Positions 44,446 through 54,002 are shown, counted from the first letter of the stretch. The stretch: 64,000 nt of DNA from AWTP1-13 sp963797005 (GCA_963797005.1 CAWCOF010000009.1:596326-660325); one strand, 5' to 3'. Notes: generated by a model not told the origin, from the sequence alone. Program-made: numbers and translations.

Positions 44446-44871
44446 ATGATGCGCACCCTTGTTCTCGTGTTTGCAGTGCTGTTGCCCACACTGGCGGCCG
44501 CCGAATCTGCGACCATCACGATGTACACGAACCCGCAGTGCAGCTGTTGCGAGGGACACGCCCGACACTTGCGCGATAACGGGTTCAAAGTAGCCGTTAC
44601 GCCGACGCACGACATGTCGGCGATCAGAAAACAGCACGGCATTCCTGCGAAATTCGAAGGCTGCCACATAGCTCTCGTCGACGGCTACTTCATCGAAGGC
44701 CACATGCCCGCCGCTGCGATCAAGAAGCTCCTGGTCGAGCGACCAAGGATTAAGGGTATCTCGCTGCCGGGGATGCCTGACGGGTCACCGGGCATGAGCG
44801 GCGCCAGGACCGCACCATTCGAGGTCCTGGAGATTTCCGACGGCCCGACCAGGGTCTTTGCTGTCGAGTGA
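44446..44871 (+). CDS. DUF411 metal-binding protein
   Basis: Secreted protein of 141 residues; signal peptide MMRTLVLVFAVLLPTLAAA. The domain has YTNPQCSCCEGHARHLRDNGF with a CxCC cysteine set, then HGIPAKFEGCHIALVDGYFIEGHMPA and RPRIKGISLPGMPDGSPGM. This family is regularly found in copper and silver resistance clusters; the molecular role is not established. It is the last gene of the copper cluster, 16 bases after the oxidase. Confidence 0.88.
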   Translation: MMRTLVLVFAVLLPTLAAAESATITMYTNPQCSCCEGHARHLRDNGFKVAVTPTHDMSAIRKQHGIPAKFEGCHIALVDGYFIEGHMPAAAIKKLLVERPRIKGISLPGMPDGSPGMSGARTAPFEVLEISDGPTRVFAVE

Positions 44872-45181
44872 TCGGCAAAGGGAACGCTCGACCGACCATA
44901 GCCGTAACTAGTCGGGATGCCAGGACTGCATTGGGTCAAGATTCCCACTGCCGGTTCGGCGCCGGTAACCATGTGACGACAAATCGAGCCCGAAACCTGC
45001 CGCGGGTCAATGAGTTGCGCCACTAGCACCCAAGCTTGCGAGGTCTTTCAACCAGGGAGACCTCCCATGAATGATGCATCCTCGTCTGACCCGGCCCGAC
45101 GCCAACCGGCCAGCACCAAGGGTAAGCTTCGAGGCCCGAAACCGCCGCTGCGGGTCGGCCACGTCTGGTCCATCCGCGCTA

Positions 45182-46356
45182 GTACCCGCCGTCGAAGAAG
45201 GCTGAGTCATTCTGGGAACGGTAGCCGTGCATTCGTGCCACCTGTCTTTGCCGAGCGTGGCTGACGTGATTCAACACGCGCATGATTCCCAAAGCAACTG
45301 TGATCCGGCTCGACCGGAAGACGCGCAGTGAACTCGAAGGTTGGCTGCGTGCATCGACCACGGAGCAGCGCATGGTGCGCCGTGCCCGTATTGTTCTGCT
45401 GGCCGCGGATGGCTGGGCCTCGCGGGCGATCGCGCGCAAGGTCGGGGTCATGACGGGAGTGGTGAGCGTCTGGCGCACGCGGTTTGCGGCATCGGGCATC
45501 GACGGCCTCAAGGACAAGCCTCGGCCTGGCGCCAAGCCGATCTACACGGAGGCAACCGACAAGCGCATCCTGGCGGTGCTCGATCAACCGGTGCCGAAGG
45601 GTCGGGCGCGCTGGACCTGCAAGCTGATCGCGGAGGCCTTGGGTGATGTCGATGTGAACTACGTGCGGCGCTTCCTGCGCAGGCAAAAGATCGATCTGAC
45701 CGGTCGCAAGAGCTGGTGCGAGAGCAATGATCCCGATTTTGCCACCAAGGCTGCCGAGGTGGTCGGTCTTTATATGGCGCCACCCAAGAATGCTCTCGTC
45801 ATCTGTGTCGATGAGAAGCCGTCAATCCAGGCGCTCGAACGCGCGCAAGGCTATCTGAAGCTGCCGAACGGACGTTCGCTGACCGGACACAGCCACGACT
45901 ACAAGCGGCACGGCACGTCGACCCTGTTCGCCGCTTTCAATGTCGCGACCGGCAAGATCAAAGCCGCCCATAAGAAGCGCCGGCGTCGCAAGGAGTTCCT
46001 CGACTTCATGGACGAGGTCGTCGCGGCCTATCCCCGCCGTCGGCTCGAGGTCATCCTCGACAATCTCAATACGCACAAGAAGAATGAAGAATGGCTCGCG
46101 CGCCATCCCAAAGTGACATTCCACTACACTCCGACACGGGCGTCCTGGCTGAATCAAGTCGAGGGCTGGTTCTCGATCCTGCAGGGCCAGTCGCTGACGG
46201 GCGCCTCCTTCACCTCCGTCGAGCAGCTCAGGGAGCACATCGATGCCTTCATCGAAACCTACAACGAGGACGCCGAGCCGTTCGCATGGACCAAATGCAA
46301 GGTTCACCAGCGCCGCGTCAAAGGACGCCGTATCAGCGAATTGTGACTCCGGGTAC
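45182..46356 (+). mobile_element. IS630-family insertion sequence
   Basis: Element of 1175 bases between two TA dinucleotides (45180-45181 and 46357-46358), the target duplication expected for this family. Ends begin GTACCCG and finish CGGGTAC, an inverted repeat of at least seven bases. It carries one transposase gene. The insertion point is proven within this window, because the uninterrupted target is present at 60567-60568. Confidence 0.93.
45282..46346 (+). CDS. IS630-family transposase
   Basis: DDE transposase of the Tc1/mariner-IS630 group, 354 residues and apparently intact. N-terminal helix-turn-helix region (about 25-75: RARIVLLAADGWASRAIARKVG). Catalytic residues: Asp177 in CVDEKPS, Asp260 in VILDNLNTH, Glu294 in NQVEGWFS. 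Typical family phrase HYTPTRASWLNQVE. ATG 45282 lies 100 bases inside the left end. It mediates cut-and-paste at TA sites. Confidence 0.95.
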   Translation: MIPKATVIRLDRKTRSELEGWLRASTTEQRMVRRARIVLLAADGWASRAIARKVGVMTGVVSVWRTRFAASGIDGLKDKPRPGAKPIYTEATDKRILAVLDQPVPKGRARWTCKLIAEALGDVDVNYVRRFLRRQKIDLTGRKSWCESNDPDFATKAAEVVGLYMAPPKNALVICVDEKPSIQALERAQGYLKLPNGRSLTGHSHDYKRHGTSTLFAAFNVATGKIKAAHKKRRRRKEFLDFMDEVVAAYPRRRLEVILDNLNTHKKNEEWLARHPKVTFHYTPTRASWLNQVEGWFSILQGQSLTGASFTSVEQLREHIDAFIETYNEDAEPFAWTKCKVHQRRVKGRRISEL

Positions 46357-46882
46357 TAGGTTGCAGCTGGAAAGGCGCGTTCGCGACCTGGCGCTCTTCA
46401 ATCTGGCCATCGATAGCAAACTGCGCGGCTGCGATCTCGTCGCGCTACGTGTCGATGACGTGGCACCCAACGGCTACGCGATTGACCGCGCCAACGTTCG
46501 GCAGAGCAAGACCGGTCGGCCTGTTCGCTTCGAGCTGACGGAGGTCACGCGGCAGGCACTTGACGACTACCTTCGCATCAACGGCCGAAAGCTTGGCCAA
46601 TGCCTGTTCCCAGGCCGTCGTGGCCCCGATCGGCATCTGACTACGCGCCAGTACGCCCGTCTTGTCAGTGAGTGGGTCAGTGGCATTGGCCTCGATCCCC
46701 TGAAGTATGCCACGCATTCCATGCGCCGGACCAAGGCGACGTTGATCTACCACCGCACCGGGAACCTCAGGGCGGTTCAACTGCTCCTGGGCCACACGAA
46801 GATAGAAAGCACGGTGCGCTACCTGGGCGTCGAGATCGACGACGCACTTGATATCGCGGAGAAAATCGAGGTCTGAACTAGA

Positions 46883-46908
46883 GGGGCAGAGCTGCCGTTC
46901 TCTGCCCC
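46883..46908. terminator. Hairpin at the end of recombinase module, copy A
   Basis: GGGGCAGAG, an eight-base loop, then CTCTGCCCC: a nine-pair stem seven bases after the recombinase stop. An identical hairpin follows copy B. There is no U-run, so it may be a terminator of the non-U type or a recombination site recognised by the enzyme. Confidence 0.45.
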
Positions 46909-47168
46909 GCTCCCCATAGGGGAATTCGGGCCATTTCCGGACGAAGCGCGCTGCGCCCCGAAAATCGGCAGTTCGGTGGACTTATGCGCTGCGGTGCTCG
47001 CGTTACCTGCGCAGGATAACTTGCTGTCATGGATCACTGCGTCCACGTCTGGGCGACGATCAGCGTACCCGAATGAAGTGGCTGGTTTAACGAAGGGCTT
47101 CCGCCCGCGGGCCGCACGGGGCACACTGGCTCTTGGCGGCGAGAGCAGGGGGCTTTGGCACGGGGGTC

Positions 47169-49617
47169 ATGGCCGACAAGCAGGTCAGAATTCTTCGCTT
47201 TGCCGGCGTCATGGGTGTGTGGGGGGTGCTTACCGGCTTCGCCGTCTTCCTGTACGTACACAAGAAGTTGGAGGACGGAATCGTACTGTTTGGCGCCGGG
47301 CTCCTCATTGCTGCGTTCGCGGCATTCATCGTCGACGCAATACGCGAGAAGGTCTATCCCAACGCCGCGCACGGGCGAGAGCCCATAACCGCGGCACGTT
47401 TCCTCAGCACGCTGGTCCTTCTCGCAACACTCGAACTGGTGATTGCCTCGTGGGAACAGATCGTCGACCTTGTCGCGCACTTCAACGACGCCCGCGTCCA
47501 CCTGCTCCAGGCAACCCTGCTCAATTCCACCGGCTCGCTCAGCAGCCTCAGTCTCCAGCTGTTCGTCTACGCCGGCTTCTGGGTGACCGTCGGGGCCGCG
47601 GTGTCGATCGTCATCGCGCAGTCGAGTCTCGGGCTGGACCGTCCGGGCGCGCCGCTCGGGCATCGAGCGGGCCGATCGGCCTACAGAGCGGTCATCGCTG
47701 CCGCGCTCCTCACGGCGATCTATCTCGTCGGCGCACGGATGCTCATCACGATCAAGGTGCTTCTAACGAACCCACAATGCTACGCGCCCGGTTTCGAGAT
47801 CGACCAGAGCGCTCACGCCCTTCAGAACGCCATTGTCGGCATCGCCAGCGTGATCGAAAACGTCGCGCACTGGCAGCCTTCGGGGTGGCCTGTCGGCGGC
47901 GCCCTGGCGGTGGTGCTGATCGCCGGTTCCGCCGTCACCGCGGCAATTTCGACGAACGGATGGGTGAGATCCATTGCAGCGGGAGTGTTCGTCGTCTGTC
48001 TGCTCAACACGTTCTTCACCGACGCTGACCAGTTCGCGAGGCTCGCCGGTGTGATTGTCGGCACGACGCTAGTCTGGCTGGTGCCCATCGCCGTCCTGTC
48101 GGCGGCCGGGCCATTCCTGAGCGGGCGCGGCATCGAGCCCCGTTATTGGGGTTTCGTGTGTTTCGCGGCGGCGGCCCTCCTCATTCTCCTCACCGGCTGG
48201 CGGCTCCGTTGGAGCGAGGAGAAACCCGACTTAGACGCGATTTCTGATTATCGGGCTTGGCGCCGCTGCTCTTGTCATCGGCGGCCTGCTCTTCTGGCGC
48301 GAAGGGACTACGAGGGATTTCTGGCCATTCGCCGCTCTGGCGGTGGCGGTTTCCGTCACGAGCGTCACGTCGATTATCCAGAAGGCGACATTCCTCAACG
48401 GCTTCAAGGCAAACGTGTTCCTGACCGAAAGCTCACTTGTACGAGAGAAGAAACCGTCCGAGCTTATCCCTCCCCGTTTTGCGACGATCAAGCCCCCGCC
48501 AGGCAAGCCCGCCTACAAGGAGGATGCGGCGACGGCCGCGATCTTGAAGGAAGCGGAGGACCTCTGGGGCTATGCGTGGTTCGGCGGCCTAGAGGGTTCA
48601 GCGTCGGACCGGCTGGACGCCGTCGGGAAAGTGCGGGAACGGCTCGCCGAGCGGCTGCGTGAAAGCGAGAAGCGAATCGACGCCATGATCTGCGCACCGA
48701 TCGGGCACCCGGTCCTCGATGCCTGGATCGGCGACATACTGTTACCAAGCGGTCCCAATCAAGCCGCTCCCGGTGCCAAGCCCTCGGTGTGCGCGAAGTT
48801 CCGCGAGGCGTTGGCGCTCGAGCCCTGTAGTCACGAAAGCGGCTGCCGATGGGACGCAATGCGTGATCTGGCCGAGGAGACCGCCCGGCTCCGGCGTGGC
48901 CCTATCGACATCGCGCGATGGCATCGGCTGAACGAAGAGAAAGCCTCCCCGCTCGACATGTACTGGTTCTGGCAGCGAACGAGCAACCTTGTCCCCGTAA
49001 CTGGTAGGCCGGAGGTCACGTCCAGCGAGAAGGCCTCTGCGCGCAAGGAGATCGAGGGTCGGTTGCCGCCCTCGCTGCGCGGTCTGAGCGAGTCGAAGAT
49101 CCGGGCCCAGGTGCTCGCTCCGGCGTCGGACCTGCGCGACCAGGACTGGGTTCTATTCCTAATGCTGTGGAGCCTGAGCGGGCCGCAACCAACCATCGAG
49201 ATGGCGAGTAAGGTCCTCGATTTCGACTGCCGTGCCGAGCGGTGCGGCCTAGCCATCATCAACCTGGAAATCTTCAGGTCGCGGCGCCTGAGGCAGGCAG
49301 TCCTCGCAATGCAGACCTTGAGCCAGCTCGATGCACCAAAGGGCACAGCTTCGTGCACCGCGACCAAATGGCCGGAGGGTCTCGAGAGTTCACAAGGTCG
49401 CAGGAGTCCCCTGCGCTCTCATATCATCCTGCGCCAAGCCGAGGATAGATTGAGGGCGGCTGAGCCCGAGCTACGCAGCGCCGATGCCAACGCCAGGGAG
49501 GCGCTTGTGCTGGAGCTCTGCCTCGTAGGGACCATTGCCTTCTGGGTCGTGGCCGGCCTTCTCGCCGGCTGGGCGGAGCTCGAGGGTCCGCGAAAAGAGC
49601 CGACCGTCGAGACGTAA
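47169..49617 (+). pseudogene. Large polytopic membrane protein of unknown family, one frameshift
   Basis: The first frame (from ATG 47169, MADKQVRILRFAGVM) has about nine hydrophobic segments and runs to near 48235. There a one-base shift moves coding to another frame starting RFLIIGLGAAALVIGGLLFW, which continues to 49617. Joined, the protein would have about 815 residues: some ten membrane segments, a soluble domain of about 370 residues, and a last membrane segment (CLVGTIAFWVVAGLLAGW). Two overlapping genes cannot be ruled out. I do not recognise either part. It is followed after about 190 bases by the caspase-Bug gene in the same direction, which suggests a shared function. Confidence 0.55.
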
Positions 49618-49806
49618 GAGGCTTCTCCGGCACCAGCGCAACCGCGACGAGCTTGCCTGTCATCCTCGGCGTCGAGCGCGCGCCGGTCATGCAGGGCATG
49701 CTTTCTTGTGCGCGTAGGGACGCTGGTGCAAGTTGCGGGCCTCGTCGAGGATGGCGCAAAGGATCGAGGCGCCGGCGGTCATTGGATGGGATGAGGGAGC
49801 AAGCGA

Positions 49807-51501
49807 GTGGGAAATGTGTGGCGCCCCTTAGGCCTACTTGTCGCGATGATGCTGCTTGCCGTGACGTCTGACGTCCAGGCTCAGACGCGTGCCGCTCTTG
49901 TCATTGGCAACAACAGCTACGCGCATCTTTCCCAGCTCACGAATGCAGTCAACGACTCCACGGCGATTGCCGCCGAGTTGCGTAAGTCGAGCTTCGAGGT
50001 CATCGAGTTAAGAGATGCGCGCACAGCTGAAATGGTCCGCCACTCGCGCGGATTTCTCAAGGCAATCGCCAACGGTGGCGTGGGATTGTTCTATTTTTCG
50101 GGACACGGGCTGCAGATCCAAGGAGGCAATTTTCTGGTTCCCGTTGACTATTCGCTGGACAGACCTGTTCTCTCTGAAGGCCTGATCTCGCTCGCGGAAT
50201 TTCTCAACTCCATCGACCGTGCCAAGCCCAAGCTCGTCGTCATTATTCTGGACGCTTGCCGCGACGATCCATTCCCAACCGCAACCCCAGCGAGGCTGCC
50301 GTCTCGTGGATTGTCAGAGGTAGCTCGTCCGGTTCCAGCGGGCACGCTTGTCATCTACGCGGCGAGTTCAAACCAGACAGCGCTCGATGGAGTACCGGGC
50401 GAGAGTTCCAGACACGGCCTATTCACCGGCACTCTACTTGACACCATGCGCCAGACCGATCTCGAGATTCGCGATGTAGCACATCGGGTGCGATACACGG
50501 TCATGCAGAAGGCACGGACTGTCGGGCACCGGCAGATTCCTGCCATCTACGAAAATTTGGCAGCGGGGGAGTTTTACTTGGCACATCGCCAGCCGCCACC
50601 ACCTCGGCCTAGCCTAACGCCCGCGGAACTACCGGACCAAATCAAGCTGTTGCTGCCGTTTGCGGCAGGAGGACCGAGTGACGTTCTCGTCAGGGCGGCA
50701 CTTCCGTTGCTTGCCAACGAGTTCGGTCGCAAGGTCGTGGCAGAGAATATTGTCGACGTACGGGGGGACCGGGTCGCTGCATTGCTCGCCAGCGGTCCGA
50801 AGGACGGGAGTTTGCTACTCGTTTCACCGTTTGCAGCCGCGGCGCGGCGCGTCAACATTGGAGATCAGCGGCTCGCCCCGGTGGCAATGATATTCGATAC
50901 GCCGCTCAGCATCGCGGTCAATGTCCAGTCACCGGCTCGGACGTTAGGCGAGTTGCTCGAGGTCGCCAGACAGCGAGGCCGCAAGCTCGTGATGCAGGTA
51001 ACTCAGCCTCAAGGGTCACCCACTGACATCTGCGGTCAACAAACACTTCAGAAGCTCGGGAAGGATGACATCGAAGTTACTCGCGTCAACGGTGAAGCGC
51101 TCGCCGTAGCGGCCGCGCTAAGCGGAGCTGTCGATCTTGTGTGCGTTAACACGATCGCTTTACGCTCCATGACCGCCTCTCACCGGAATTTTGGACTTAA
51201 GGAGCTGGCCGAGGTGCGATGGTCTGCGACGCCGTCGACGGACGAGCTTCGTGTGCCGGCCACGGGACCCCAAGGTTATGACATCACTGCACCCAACTGG
51301 CTCGCCGTGTTTGCCGCAGCGGAGGTGAGCAGAAATGTTCGCGAGACTATCGCAGCTGCGATCCGTCGCCTTCAGCGCAATTCGATGTTTGTGGCCACGA
51401 CAAAGAAGGAGAATGGGTTGCCAGTTTCGCAGGATCAAGCCACGCCCAGCGGTCTGCTTAACGCGCTTCTACTCGGCGTGGCCCTACAGAACCCCAACTA
51501 G
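49807..51501 (+). CDS. Secreted caspase-like protease fused to a Bug/TctC solute-binding domain
   Basis: A 564-residue protein with signal peptide (LGLLVAMMLLAVTSDVQA, residues 8-25). Residues 27-258 are a C14 caspase-like domain: AALVIGNNSYAHL, catalytic His100 in FYFSGHGLQI and Cys151 in VIILDACRDDPF. After a Pro-rich linker (261-275), residues 276-560 have the pattern of tripartite-tricarboxylate (TctC/Bug) receptors: LLLPFAAGGPSDVLVRAALPLL, LAPVAMIFDTPLSIAVN, SPTDICGQQTLQKLG and ALSGAVDLVCVNTIALRSM. I know of no such fusion. GTG 49807 follows GAGGGAG by seven bases. Possible role: a periplasmic protease gated by a small ligand. The Bug part lacks its own signal peptide and its partner permeases are absent. 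Confidence 0.85.
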   Translation: MGNVWRPLGLLVAMMLLAVTSDVQAQTRAALVIGNNSYAHLSQLTNAVNDSTAIAAELRKSSFEVIELRDARTAEMVRHSRGFLKAIANGGVGLFYFSGHGLQIQGGNFLVPVDYSLDRPVLSEGLISLAEFLNSIDRAKPKLVVIILDACRDDPFPTATPARLPSRGLSEVARPVPAGTLVIYAASSNQTALDGVPGESSRHGLFTGTLLDTMRQTDLEIRDVAHRVRYTVMQKARTVGHRQIPAIYENLAAGEFYLAHRQPPPPRPSLTPAELPDQIKLLLPFAAGGPSDVLVRAALPLLANEFGRKVVAENIVDVRGDRVAALLASGPKDGSLLLVSPFAAAARRVNIGDQRLAPVAMIFDTPLSIAVNVQSPARTLGELLEVARQRGRKLVMQVTQPQGSPTDICGQQTLQKLGKDDIEVTRVNGEALAVAAALSGAVDLVCVNTIALRSMTASHRNFGLKELAEVRWSATPSTDELRVPATGPQGYDITAPNWLAVFAAAEVSRNVRETIAAAIRRLQRNSMFVATTKKENGLPVSQDQATPSGLLNALLLGVALQNPN

Positions 51502-51598
51502 CTACCACTCGAACGGGGTTTACCCAGTTGGCTATGTTGTGTCGCGGTCGGTGCTTGTGATCCATGCCGGGTGTGGGTCATGTGTGGACGGCGCCCGC

Positions 51599-51782
51599 GT
51601 TGCAAGAGGAATCTGGCGTGCGGCTTGCGGTCGGGTGCAAGTCATGTGTCCGGCCTGTTGATGCGGCACCATGACCGCTGGCCCTGATGTGATCCGCGGA
51701 TCGGGTCCCGATCAATATTGCGGGCTCGAACGCCCATGACCCCAGAACGGGTTTTCCCGATCGACGGCTCGACCGTTTCGCA
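51599..51782 (-). ncRNA. Candidate bridge/seeker RNA region of the IS110-type element
   Basis: IS110-family recombinases use an element-encoded guide RNA; in the IS1111 subgroup it lies downstream of the transposase, which is where this stretch sits. It is non-coding on both strands and contains repeated short motifs (GTCATGTGT occurs just before and again within it). The exact RNA limits and its guide loops cannot be set from one copy. Confidence 0.35.
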
Positions 51783-52882
51783 TCACGCCATCATCACCCT
51801 CGCAATTGGAATGCGCCGGTCGACGCGATCTCTACCTTCATCGCCAAGCCCCTTAAGACCGCTCGCCGCAAGCGCCGGCGCTCGATAGGTTTCGCCCCTG
51901 GCCAGGACCGCCCAGGCGATGCGCGCCATCTTGTTGGCCAGCGCCACAGCGACGACCTTGGCCGGTCGCCGCGCCAACAGCTGCATCAGCCAGGGATGCT
52001 TGTCGGGATGCGCGCGCGCGTGCCGCACGACCGCCGTCGCGCCGACGACGAGCAGCCGGCGCAGATAGCGATCGCCCTGCTTGGAGATCGAGCCCAGCCG
52101 CTCTTTGCCGCCGCTCGAGTTCTGTCGCGGCACCAGCCCGATCCAGGCCGCGAACTCGCGTCCCGATTTGAAGACCTCGGGATCGGTGACAGTGGCGGCA
52201 ATCGCCGTCGCACCGATCACGCCGATGCCGGGTATGGTCTCCAGCCGCCGGCTCGCGTCGCTCGCTCGATGCTGGGCGTGGATTTGGCGCTCGAGCTCGC
52301 CAATCTGCTGCTGCAGAGCATCGAGCTGGTTGAGCATGAGCCTGCAAGGCCTGCCGCGCCAGGTCGGGAAGCTGGTTCGCTCTCGTCCCTGACGATGCGC
52401 GATCAGGTCCTTCAAGCCGTCGCGGCCTTGTGCCGCAACCAGGCCGAGCTCGGCCAGGTGCGCCCGCAGGGCGTTGATCAGCTGCGTGCGCTGGCGCACC
52501 AGCAGATCCCGCGTCCGATGCAGCATCAGTGCAGCCTGCTGCTCCGCCGTCTTCACAGGGACGAACCGCATGCTCGGTCGCGTCACCGCCTCGCAGATGG
52601 CGGCCGCATCGGCGGCGTCGTTCTTGTTGCGCTTGACGTACGCCTTCACATAGCTCGCCGGCATCAGCCGCACATCGTGCCCGAGCGCCTCGAGTTCGCG
52701 CGCCCAATGGTGCGATGTGGCGCACGCTTCCATGCCGACCAGGCAAGGCGGCAACTTCTCGAAGAACGTCAGCACCTGCGAGCGCCGCAACTTCCTGGTG
52801 ATCACCACCTTGCCGGCAGCGTCGACGCCATGCACTTGGAACACGTTCTTGGCGAGATCAATCCGATCGTGCTAACCTGCAT
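51783..52882 (-). pseudogene. IS110-family transposase, start region frameshifted
   Basis: RuvC-like plus serine-type recombinase. The frame is intact from about 52862 to 51783: KNVFQVHGVDAAGKVV, VGMEACATSHHWARELEALGH, KRNKNDAADAAAICEA, LETIPGIGVIGATAIAATV, WIGLVPRQNSSGGKERLGSISKQGDRYLR. The expected beginning, ATG at 52882 reading MQVSTIG, is in another frame: one base is missing near 52862-52868, so the first catalytic Asp (IDLAKN) has no start codon in frame. A GTG at 52844 would yield a protein without that Asp. Confidence 0.85.
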
Positions 52883-53069
52883 GTGGACGGCCCCCTCATG
52901 TGATTCGTCTCATGACGATCACCCTATGGCACTTCGATGCCGGGAGCGGGCGCCGTCCACCTCATCATGTTTACGCGTGCCACCGCGCTCGCCGGCACGG
53001 CAGAAGGCCCTCTCATTCCAGACAAATCGCCGCAGCGCAGCGAACTCGCGATCAGTGCCAAAAAGGAAC

Positions 53070-53285
53070 TCATGCAGTGCAGCAAAGGACGCTCACAGAT
53101 GCGCGTCCGCCGATGCTCAATATTCTCGCCCGACGGCGACGCGGCTTCAGATCAGGATTGGTTTCCGCAAGATCGACGACTGCTAGTGCCGCGAGGCCCA
53201 TTGCGAGCGCAGAGAACACCCCAGCTTCTTCGCTTTCGGCGGTTACGCTCCAACGCGCGCCCCACGCCGGGCGGGGGCGTGGCAT
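53070..53285 (-). CDS. Possible small protein at the end of a minus-strand unit
   Basis: Frame of 71 residues whose ATG comes one base after the stop of the preceding small gene (TAAGATG), suggesting coupled translation. It has one hydrophobic segment (VFSALAMGLAALAVVDLA) followed by Arg-rich sequence. No similarity is recognised and there is no clear ribosome site, so it may be spurious. Confidence 0.3.
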   Translation of the reverse strand: MPRPRPAWGARWSVTAESEEAGVFSALAMGLAALAVVDLAETNPDLKPRRRRARILSIGGRASVSVLCCTA

Positions 53286-53286
53286 C

Positions 53287-53463
53287 TTAGCGGCGAATGA
53301 CGATCTCGCCTTTTTGAGGTGGAGCGTCGGCTCTTGCAGCTACCGGCCCATGTCGGGTTATGCTGTCAATCAGGATCCACGTTACACCCGTTGCAATGAT
53401 AATAAGACTTGCGACCTTAAACGCGACCGCGATTGGGGGCATGTTCACGTTGCTACGCCTCAT
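53287..53463 (-). CDS. 58-residue single-pass membrane protein, coupled to the gene before it
   Basis: The protein starts MRRSNVNMPPIAVAFKVASL and has one membrane helix (about residues 10-33, including ASLIIIATGVTWILI), then a short polar tail ending KGEIVIRR. The ATG overlaps the stop of the NTF2-like gene (ATGA, 53460-53463), and a strong GGAGGA lies six bases upstream. Overlap, ribosome site and a clean helix make it a credible gene although short. Function unknown. Confidence 0.6.
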   Translation of the reverse strand: MRRSNVNMPPIAVAFKVASLIIIATGVTWILIDSITRHGPVAARADAPPQKGEIVIRR

Positions 53464-53975
53464 TTGATCCTCCCTGATCGTTCAGTCGGACAATCTCCGC
53501 TGCCGCGCCGGCCGAGCAATGTCTCGCAGGCCATGTTGAGGTTGTAGGCGACCAACTCGGCGGCGATGCCGCGGCGCGTCAGGATGATCTCACTGACGCC
53601 AGAAAGGCCGAGGTATGGAGCTTCGCGCCAGTACTGTCGCCGAGCACCCTGGCACGTGCCATGCATCGGATCGCCAAGTGTGAACGCAAGGTCCTGCAGT
53701 CGGCTTACCCCATCCACCGTAAAGCGCGTGCGCAAGAGCGAGAAGTACTGCGGCAGGCTTTGTCTCGAATAGCGGCCGACGAGCGGATCGTAGAATACGT
53801 AGTCTTCCGCCGTCGCATTACCAATCTTGACCGGATCCGCCTCGGCCCACCCATCGAGGTAACGCCCAAGCATGGAGTCCATCACCTGCCAGCGTTCTTC
53901 GACGGATGCGGGAACAACAGGTCGATGAATGCTGCGTTCGCTGCATTCAAAGGGCAAACTCGCAGTGTCCAACAT
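53460..53975 (-). CDS. NTF2-like/SnoaL-type protein
   Basis: Protein of 171 residues with an NTF2-like cone fold as suggested by MLGRYLDGWAEADPVKIGNATAEDYVFYDPLVG and PQYFSLLRTRFT. The fold serves many small-molecule enzymes and binding proteins, so no reaction is assigned. ATG 53975 is chosen over GTG 53984 because AGGTGAG is placed seven bases before it. It lies in a minus-strand series with small genes on both sides, about 27 bases after the preceding stop. Confidence 0.65.
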   Translation of the reverse strand: MLDTASLPFECSERSIHRPVVPASVEERWQVMDSMLGRYLDGWAEADPVKIGNATAEDYVFYDPLVGRYSRQSLPQYFSLLRTRFTVDGVSRLQDLAFTLGDPMHGTCQGARRQYWREAPYLGLSGVSEIILTRRGIAAELVAYNLNMACETLLGRRGSGDCPTERSGRIK

Positions 53976-54002
53976 GATGCTCACCTGGGTTGGCGTTGCG
54001 CG

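Larger units (their letters stand above)
45067..46876 (+). pseudogene. Tyrosine recombinase interrupted by IS630-family insertion
   Basis: The 5' part (45067-45181, MNDASSSDPARRQPASTK to VWSIRA) and the 3' part (46359-46876, RLQLERRVRDLALFN to DIAEKIEV) together match the intact recombinase at 60452-61084. The catalytic domain lies wholly in the 3' part, with HSMRRTKATLIYHR and LLLGHTKIESTVRYLG, but it has lost its start. Only His for Arg at one place (IYHRTG against IYRRTG) and a few other changes separate the copies. Confidence 0.9.
44926..46928 (+). repeat. Recombinase module, copy A (split by an IS630 element)
   Basis: A unit of about 830 bases that recurs nearly identically, in the same orientation, at 60311-61136. 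It starts with CTGCA..GGGTCAAGATTCCCACTGCC and ends GGGGAATTCG. It holds the recombinase gene, its leader and a terminal hairpin. In this copy an IS630-family element plus a TA duplication is inserted within the gene; removing it restores the sequence of copy B. Confidence 0.9.
51584..52960 (-). mobile_element. IS110/IS1111-type insertion sequence
   Basis: Perfect 15-base inverted repeats GTGGACGGCGCCCGC (51584-51598) and GCGGGCGCCGTCCAC (52946-52960) flank one transposase gene. Subterminal repeats of this kind mark the IS1111 subgroup; the true ends are probably a few bases outside. About 185 non-coding bases lie between the left repeat and the transposase stop. No target duplication is evident, as expected for this family. 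Confidence 0.78.

Noticed and set aside
45067..46876. The three-part recombinase region as an IS-encoded fusion protein
   Set aside because: Comparison with the intact copy shows a simple IS630 insertion with TA duplication.
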